Source: an uncultured Atopobium sp.
GTDB taxonomy: Bacteria; Actinomycetota; Coriobacteriia; Coriobacteriales; Atopobiaceae
NCBI GenBank assembly: GCA_937990665.1
Contig: CALKRF010000010.1
Coordinates: 1-9,605 of the forward strand
Direction: 5' to 3'
Length of the DNA stretch: 9,605 nt
Below, one piece after another: positions 5,861 through 9,605 of this stretch; position 1 is the stretch's first letter, and each line of letters opens with the position of its first letter. Made by a program: the position numbers and the translations under genes. The notes beneath the pieces were generated by a model. That model did not search any database. It worked only from the letters and a program-made list of their open reading frames with translations, and was not told the DNA's origin.

Positions 5861-5947
5861 ATGCGAATTATGGCTACGACATACACTGCACTTTGTGCAT
5901 GCACCGCGATGTGTCTGGTGCCCGGGTCACATACGACCAGGGTGTAA
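5861..5947 (+). CDS. Putative Cys-rich leader peptide (28 aa) of the transporter operon
   Basis: ATG 5861 opens 28 codons ending in TAA (5945-5947). The central segment reads TALCACTAMCLV, with Cys at 12 (TGT 5894), 14 (TGC 5900) and 18 (TGT 5912). Three Cys in seven codons is far above the density in the neighbouring proteins. Two initiation modes are possible: leaderless, if transcription starts at about 5860 from the promoter just upstream, or SD-driven by AGGA (5849-5852) in a read-through transcript. It precedes a transporter whose binding protein resembles cysteine-binding family members, and the sequence between it and the first permease gene can fold into stems that touch the SD. Short Cys-rich leader ORFs acting as cysteine sensors are known in mycobacteria. 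Function here is inferred; the ORF could be chance. Confidence 0.45.
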   Translation: MRIMATTYTALCACTAMCLVPGSHTTRV

Positions 5948-5973
5948 TTGTCGCTGAGCAAAATTTTCCTGGT
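5915..5973 (+). promoter_or_regulatory. Alternative RNA stems spanning the leader ORF end
   Basis: ACCAGG (5936-5941) can pair back with CTGGT (5915-5919, using ACCAG) or forward with CCTGGT (5968-5973), but not both. CTGGT begins one base after the third Cys codon, so a ribosome paused there would mask it and favour the forward stem. CCCGGG (5921-5926) can also pair, with one G-U, with CTCGGG (5979-5984). Confidence 0.35.
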
Positions 5974-5978
5974 ACAGA

Positions 5979-6035
5979 CTCGGGCGTAAAGCTATTTTGT
6001 AACTCTTGTGTGAGTATTCACACATCCCGAGAGGA
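5979..6035 (+). promoter_or_regulatory. Stem-loop adjoining the permease ribosome binding site
   Basis: CTCGGG (5979-5984) is complementary to CCCGAG (6026-6031), enclosing a perfect hairpin TGTGTGA-GTAT-TCACACA (6007-6024). The outer stem overlaps the first two bases of the SD AGAGGA (6030-6035), which lies 9 nt before ATG 6045. It could modulate initiation of the first permease gene. No T-run follows, so translational rather than transcriptional control is more likely. Confidence 0.45.
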
Positions 6036-6044
6036 TTTATTCGC

Positions 6045-6698
6045 ATGGACTGGAGCTTCATAGGGGAACACCTCCCACTGTATGCAGAAGCTGCAAAAAT
6101 AACGCTTTCCATCTCTTTCTTTGGAGTTGTCTTCTCGCTTATCGTTGGTTTGATAAGTGCTCAGATTTCGCTGACAAAAATTCCTGTTTTAAGTCAGCTT
6201 AATGCTGTTTATGTTGAGCTTTCCAGAGGAACACCCCTGCTTATTCAGCTGTTTCTTATCTACTTTGGCCTAACTAAAGTTGGTCTCAAAATGGATGCAG
6301 AGGTAGCTGCTGTTGTGGGTTTAACGTTTCTTGGTGGCTCCTATATGGCAGAAGTGTTTCGTGCAGGTTTTGAATCAGTTGCAGCTATTCAGTTTGAATC
6401 TGCACAGGTTTTGGGCCTCTCAAAGATTCAAGCGCTCCAGCACGTTATTTTTCCACAGGCACTTTCTGTAGCAATTCCAAGCCTCGTTGCTAACATCATT
6501 TTCTTAATCAAGGAATCTTCCGTTGTTTCCGGCATTGCTCTTGCAGATTTGATGTATGTAACCAAAGACATTATCGGCATGCAGTACGACACTACAGAAG
6601 CCCTCTTTATGCTGGTAGTTGTCTATGTGATTATCCTTGTTCCTATTTCTTTGCTTGGCAGCTGGCTGGAGAGGAGGCTTGACTATGCCCGTCGATAA
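6045..6698 (+). CDS. Amino-acid ABC transporter permease (HisM/GlnP family), first subunit
   Basis: The 217-residue protein is an integral membrane subunit of a polar amino-acid importer. The hydrophobic segments are roughly LSISFFGVVFSLIVGL, AEVAAVVGLTFLGG, IPSLVANIIFLI and LVVVYVIILVPISLLG. The region between them holds the family signature ELSRGTPLLIQLFLIYFG, and the EAA loop (ESAQVLGLSKIQALQHVIFP) that docks to the ATPase. I chose ATG 6045, with AGAGGA 9 nt upstream; an in-frame TTG further upstream at 6006 would place the SD hairpin inside the coding region. Its last 14 bases overlap the second permease gene. It is the first structural gene after the putative Cys leader, so its translation is the likely control point. 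Confidence 0.92.
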   Translation: MDWSFIGEHLPLYAEAAKITLSISFFGVVFSLIVGLISAQISLTKIPVLSQLNAVYVELSRGTPLLIQLFLIYFGLTKVGLKMDAEVAAVVGLTFLGGSYMAEVFRAGFESVAAIQFESAQVLGLSKIQALQHVIFPQALSVAIPSLVANIIFLIKESSVVSGIALADLMYVTKDIIGMQYDTTEALFMLVVVYVIILVPISLLGSWLERRLDYARR

Positions 6699-7362
6699 CA
6701 TTTTGCTGCAGGAAGGAGTGATAACGCGCCTTCTTGGAGGTCTTGCAACAACGGTGCACATTGGCCTTATCTCTGTGGCGCTTTCCATTCCTCTTGGTAT
6801 TCTCGTTGGACTTTTTATGACATCCAACAACAAGGTTGTTCGCGCAATTCTTCGTGTTTACCTTGAGATTGTTCGTGTTATGCCTCAGCTGGTGCTGCTC
6901 TTTGTGGTGTTTTTTGGTACTTCTGAATGGTTTGATGTCAACTTTGATGGCATTGAAGCTTCAATTGTGGTCTTTACCTTCTGGGGAGCAGCCGAGCTTG
7001 GAGACTTGGTACGAGGGTCGTTGGAGTCAATCCCAGCATCTCAGTATGACGGTGCGTTTGTACTTGGCCTTTCTCGCCAACAGACGTTTTTTAAGGTCAT
7101 CCTACCTCAGGCTTTCAAGCGTCTTTTGCCTCCAGCTATCAACTTGATTACACGCATGATTAAGACAACGTCACTTTGTAACTTGATTGGCGTGGTTGAG
7201 CTGCTCAGAGTTGGTAGTCAGATCACCGATTTTTATCGCTTCAAGTTCCCAACCGACGGAGCACTTTGGATCTATGGAGCTATTTTCTTCCTGTATTTTG
7301 CCGCCTGCTTCCCACTTTCGTATCTTTCACGCAGGCTTGAGAGGAGCGCCTCACATGAGTAA
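6685..7362 (+). CDS. Amino-acid ABC transporter permease, second subunit
   Basis: A 225-residue membrane protein of the same family as its upstream neighbour. It has helices around GLISVALSIPLGILVGLF, LVLLFVVFFG, ASIVVFTFWGAAELG and IYGAIFFLYFAACFPLSYL. The EAA loop YDGAFVLGLSRQQTFFKVIL is followed by PQAF. Two distinct permeases imply a heterodimeric channel. The start ATG 6685 has GGAGG (6673-6677) 7 nt upstream, inside the first permease gene, and the coding regions overlap by 14 bp, pointing to coupled, equimolar translation. The ATPase gene in turn overlaps its end by 8 bp. Confidence 0.92.
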   Translation: MPVDNILLQEGVITRLLGGLATTVHIGLISVALSIPLGILVGLFMTSNNKVVRAILRVYLEIVRVMPQLVLLFVVFFGTSEWFDVNFDGIEASIVVFTFWGAAELGDLVRGSLESIPASQYDGAFVLGLSRQQTFFKVILPQAFKRLLPPAINLITRMIKTTSLCNLIGVVELLRVGSQITDFYRFKFPTDGALWIYGAIFFLYFAACFPLSYLSRRLERSASHE

Positions 7363-8110
7363 CACCGTTTTAGCAGTTAAGGACCTCACTAAGGTATATC
7401 CCTCAAGCCAGAAACCCGTGCTTGATAAGATCTCGCTCTCCATCAATAAAGGCGAGGTAGTGGTAGTGTTAGGCCCTTCCGGTTGCGGTAAGTCTACGCT
7501 GCTTCGCGCTATCGTTGGCTTGGAAAATATCCAAGGGGGAGAAGTGCTTCTCCACAATCAGGTTATTTCTGGTCAGAAGAGGGAAAGCGCCGCAGCAGGC
7601 ATTGGTATGGTTTTTCAAAGCTATGACTTGTTCCCCAACATGACGGTTTTGAAAAACGTAACCCTGGCCCCTCTGGTAGTGCAGAAGCGCTCAGAGGATG
7701 AGGTTTTGGCACAGGCTGAAGAACTGCTGCGTCGTGTGGGACTGTGGGAGAAGAAAGACTCCTACCCATCAGCTCTTTCCGGTGGTCAAAAGCAGCGCGT
7801 GGCAATTGTTCGTGCTCTTATGACTAACCCTGAAGTTCTTTTGCTGGACGAGATTACTGCAGCTCTTGACCCCGAGATGGTTCACGAGGTTTTGCAGGTA
7901 GTTATGGAGCTAGCAGAGCAGGGAATGACCATGCTGGTGGTAACTCACGAGATGCGCTTTGCTCAAGCAGTTGCTGATCGAGTCATCTTGATTGATCAGG
8001 GACACATCGTAGAAGAGTCGTCCGATGCACAAGGGTTTTTCTCGGCACCTAAAACAGAAAGGGCACAAGAGTTTTTGCGCACCTTTGAGTTTGAACGTGT
8101 GCATAAGTAA
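7355..8110 (+). CDS. Amino-acid ABC transporter ATP-binding protein (GlnQ/HisP family)
   Basis: A 251-residue cytosolic ATPase that powers the two permeases. All nucleotide-binding elements are intact: Walker A GPSGCGKST (40-48), Q-loop around VFQSYDLFP (Q88), signature LSGGQKQR (141-148), Walker B VLLLDE (161-166), D-loop AALDPE and switch His in VVTHEM (H198). SYDLFPNMTVLKN and the general length are typical of polar amino-acid importers. I chose ATG 7355 with AGAGGAG (7340-7346) 8 nt upstream; the frame is open further upstream, but that stretch reads as a shadow of the permease. It overlaps the preceding gene by 8 bp. A 58-nt gap with a small ACGTG/CACGT hairpin follows before the binding-protein gene. 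Confidence 0.95.
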   Translation: MSNTVLAVKDLTKVYPSSQKPVLDKISLSINKGEVVVVLGPSGCGKSTLLRAIVGLENIQGGEVLLHNQVISGQKRESAAAGIGMVFQSYDLFPNMTVLKNVTLAPLVVQKRSEDEVLAQAEELLRRVGLWEKKDSYPSALSGGQKQRVAIVRALMTNPEVLLLDEITAALDPEMVHEVLQVVMELAEQGMTMLVVTHEMRFAQAVADRVILIDQGHIVEESSDAQGFFSAPKTERAQEFLRTFEFERVHK

Positions 8111-8168
8111 ACAACGTGTTTTTGCACGTAGATGATGTAGTAATTGATACAACTTGTTAGGATTTGAA

Positions 8169-9065
8169 ATGAACTTCTTTGAAAATACTTCCACTTCTCT
8201 TTCTCGCCGTGCTTTCCTTGGTGCAAGCGCACTTTCTGCTGCAGCTCTTTTGGCTGCTTGCAAGAAAAAGGATTCCGACGGAGCTCAGGGTGGATCTTCT
8301 GATACAGACTCAAAGTTTAGAACCCTTGATGACATCAAGAAGGCAGGCACGGTAAATATCGGTGTCTTCAGCGATAAAGCTCCTTTTGGTTACGTTGATG
8401 CAAACGGTAATTACGCTGGTTACGACATTGTTTTTGCTGAGCGTCTTGCAAAGGATATGGGCGTAAAGATTAACTACATTGCCACTGACGGACAGAACCG
8501 CGTACCTTTCTTGCAGTCCAATAAGGCAGATATCATGCTGGCAAACTTTACGGTAACTGATGACCGTAAAGAGAAGGTTGATTTCTCCCTGCCATACATG
8601 AAGATTAAACTGGGCGTTGTTTCTCCATCTTCTGCGCCAATTACAGACGTTTCTCAGCTTGACGGCAAGAAGCTTATTGTTTCTAAGGGAACCACAGCTG
8701 AGGTTTGGTTTGCTAAGAACGCGCCTAAGGTTGAGCTGGTCAAATTTGATAGCTATGCTGATGCGTATAACGCACTGCTCGACGGCCGCGGCGATGCTTT
8801 CTCAACCGATAATACCGAGGTACTTGCATGGATTAAGTCTAACCCTGGCTTTGTTGTTGGCATTGATGACCTGGGCGACTCCGATACTATTGCTGCGGCA
8901 GTTCACAAGGGTAACTCCTCGGTGTTGGAGTTTATCAACAACGAGATTACCGGCCCTCTTGCAGAGGAGAACTTCTTCCACAAGGATTATGAAGAGACCC
9001 TTGCTCCAATTTACGGCGACGAGGTAGATCCAAACAACATTGTCGTTGAAGGCGGCAAAATCTAA
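8169..9065 (+). CDS. Tat-type lipoprotein amino-acid-binding protein, probably cysteine-binding
   Basis: This 298-residue extracellular substrate-binding protein begins with a twin-arginine signal (SRRAFL, residues 12-17), a hydrophobic stretch, and lipobox LAAC with lipidated C31, followed by a basic, flexible linker. It should be exported folded by Tat and anchored in the membrane. The mature part is a family 3 solute-binding domain. It includes the segments IGVFSDKAPFGYVDANG, GYDIVFAERLAKDMG, ADIMLANFTVTDDRKEKVDF, SKGTTAEVWF, GRGDAFSTDNTEVLAW and the C-terminal VVEGGKI. These recall, from memory, the CjaA-type cysteine-binding proteins of Campylobacter, so cysteine or cystine is my favoured ligand. 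ATG 8169 has AGGA (8159-8162) 6 nt upstream. It is last in the operon and followed by a strong terminator hairpin. Confidence 0.9.
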   Translation: MNFFENTSTSLSRRAFLGASALSAAALLAACKKKDSDGAQGGSSDTDSKFRTLDDIKKAGTVNIGVFSDKAPFGYVDANGNYAGYDIVFAERLAKDMGVKINYIATDGQNRVPFLQSNKADIMLANFTVTDDRKEKVDFSLPYMKIKLGVVSPSSAPITDVSQLDGKKLIVSKGTTAEVWFAKNAPKVELVKFDSYADAYNALLDGRGDAFSTDNTEVLAWIKSNPGFVVGIDDLGDSDTIAAAVHKGNSSVLEFINNEITGPLAEENFFHKDYEETLAPIYGDEVDPNNIVVEGGKI

Positions 9066-9122
9066 GTTATAGCCCTCAGTTTTACGCGCCGCGTCGTCCT
9101 CAACACTCATATACGCCCATTT

Positions 9123-9163
9123 CGCGAGAAGACCTTGCAGCTTGTAAGGTCTTCTCGCGTTTG
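9123..9163 (+). terminator. Terminator hairpin of the transporter operon
   Basis: CGCGAGAAGACCTT (9123-9136) and AAGGTCTTCTCGCG (9146-9159) form a perfect 14-bp stem. It can extend inward by three pairs to leave a 3-nt loop, and is followed by a short TTTG. It begins 57 nt after the binding-protein stop. The stem is very strong but the U-tract is weak, so it may also stabilise the mRNA 3' end. Confidence 0.7.
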
Positions 9164-9190
9164 TAGCCAAATTGTTAATTTGTACAGTAC

Positions 9191-9220
9191 TTTTTAAAAA
9201 TGATTCTTTGTGCTGATAAA
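9191..9220 (+). promoter_or_regulatory. Weak candidate promoter of the kdgT gene
   Basis: GATAAA (9215-9220) matches four of six -10 positions. At 17-18 bp spacing only T/A-rich hexamers (TTTTTA or TTTTAA, from 9191) stand in for a -35 box. The location, about 45 nt before the start codon and after the preceding terminator, is right; the boxes are weak, so an activator may be needed. Confidence 0.25.
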
Positions 9221-9223
9221 GTA

Positions 9224-9242
9224 GGTCAACTATTTTTTGACC
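9224..9242. promoter_or_regulatory. Dyad operator candidate upstream of kdgT
   Basis: GGTCAA (9224-9229) and TTGACC (9237-9242) are perfect inverted half-sites 13 bp apart centre to centre. They lie just downstream of the candidate promoter and 22 nt before the ATG. The position suits a repressor of sugar-acid genes. The regulator is not identifiable from the site. Confidence 0.4.
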
Positions 9243-9264
9243 AACCAGGGCAAAGGAGCTGATA

Positions 9265-9605
9265 ATGGCAGCTGAACAGCAAAAGACAACTCGTAAGATT
9301 GGCGTCCCCAGGTTCCCTGGCGATATTATGCTTTATCCGCTTTCTGTGGGCCTACTGCTTCACTCTTTTTTCCCTCAGGTTCTAGAAATTGGTAGTTTTA
9401 CCACAGCTGTTGCTAAGGGCGCCCCTGCGATTGTTGGTATTGTTCTGCTGTTTGTTGGTGCCTCTATTGACCTTAAGACGGTTCCAAAGGTTCTGAAGAC
9501 TGGTCTGACCATTCTTATCCCTAAGCTTGCCATTGCTATTGCCTTTGGTCTCTTTGTTGCCAAATTCATGAACGATAACTTCTTTGGTCTTAATGCACTT
9601 TCTAT
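9265..9605 (+). CDS. kdgT: 2-keto-3-deoxygluconate permease (3' partial)
   Basis: The first 113 codons are visible before the window ends. ATG 9265 has AAAGGAG (9252-9258) 6 nt upstream. After a basic cytosolic start come FPGDIMLYPLSVGLLLHSFF, PQVLEIGSFTTAVAKGAPAI, VGIVLLFVGASIDLK and a further hydrophobic stretch LTILIPKLAIAIAFGLFVA. This is the characteristic opening of the KdgT family of cation symporters, which import 2-keto-3-deoxygluconate from pectin or hexuronate breakdown. It is separated from the transporter operon by the strong hairpin and has its own regulatory region. It probably heads a sugar-acid catabolic operon continuing beyond the window, where KDG kinase or aldolase genes would be expected. 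Confidence 0.88.
   Translation, partial: MAAEQQKTTRKIGVPRFPGDIMLYPLSVGLLLHSFFPQVLEIGSFTTAVAKGAPAIVGIVLLFVGASIDLKTVPKVLKTGLTILIPKLAIAIAFGLFVAKFMNDNFFGLNALS

Noticed and set aside
5900..5990. Resemblance to T-box leader pieces (ACCGCG at about 5903-5908 and TGGTAC at about 5970-5975).
   Set aside because: The two parts are about 60 nt apart rather than joined in the conserved TGGNACCGCG core, and there is no recognisable Stem I or terminator.
6006..6044. Upstream TTG start for the first permease.
   Set aside because: It would run coding sequence through the perfect TGTGTGA/TCACACA hairpin and the SD; ATG 6045 has AGAGGA at proper spacing and gives the normal family N-terminus.
7187..7354. N-terminal extension of the ABC ATPase in the open frame upstream of 7355.
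   Set aside because: It lacks family resemblance and overlaps the conserved permease frame; ATG 7355 has a strong SD and yields standard length.
7563..7805. Minus-strand open frame opposite the ABC ATPase.
   Set aside because: It is a shadow of the strongly conserved plus-strand ATPase frame, with no SD or recognisable motif.
8111..8150. Possible separate promoter for the binding-protein gene (TTGCAC at 8122-8127).
   Set aside because: The hexamer at 17 bp spacing (TGATAC) is a poor -10; the small ACGTG/CACGT hairpin in the gap fits mRNA processing or stability as well.

Overview
The window looks like a chromosomal segment of a moderate-GC Gram-positive bacterium, most plausibly a Coriobacteriia member of the Atopobium/Lancefieldella/Olsenella type. 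That is an inference from gene content, protein flavour, use of GTG starts and strong purine-rich Shine-Dalgarno (SD) sites; no marker gene is present to prove it. It has no insertion sequences, CRISPR arrays, rRNA or tRNA genes.

Layout. (1) Bases 1-1030, plus strand: the 3' part of a Cu+-exporting P-type ATPase carrying a CopZ-like metal-binding domain at its C-terminus, with an internal SD and ATG that could also yield free CopZ. (2) Bases 1020-3195, minus strand: a likely transcription unit of a 31-codon small ORF, an ADP-ribosylglycohydrolase and adenosine deaminase. Its end converges on copA with an 11-bp overlap, and a copA-directed terminator lies inside the adenosine deaminase coding sequence. 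(3) Bases 3196-3531: a divergent intergenic region with several inverted and direct repeats. (4) Bases 3532-5840, plus strand: a compact operon of a zinc-dependent phospholipase C-like protein, a PPP-type metallophosphoesterase and a hypoxanthine/uracil-DNA glycosylase. (5) Bases 5826-9159, plus strand: an amino-acid ABC transporter operon (permease, permease, ATPase, Tat-type lipoprotein binding protein) closed by a long perfect hairpin. The binding protein resembles the cysteine-binding CjaA-type family. (6) From 9265: the start of a 2-keto-3-deoxygluconate permease gene, preceded by a dyad operator candidate.

The most interesting region is the transporter leader. A perfect TTGACA box and a TAGGAT box place transcription start near base 5860, almost exactly on an ATG that opens a 28-codon ORF. 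That ORF has three Cys codons within seven positions (12, 14, 18). It is followed by competing stem-loops, one of which touches the SD of the first permease gene. With a cysteine-type transporter downstream, this reads as a candidate cysteine-responsive leader-peptide attenuator. The second notable item is the nested copA/copZ arrangement. The third is the tightly coupled 31-aa ORF ahead of the ADP-ribosylglycohydrolase.
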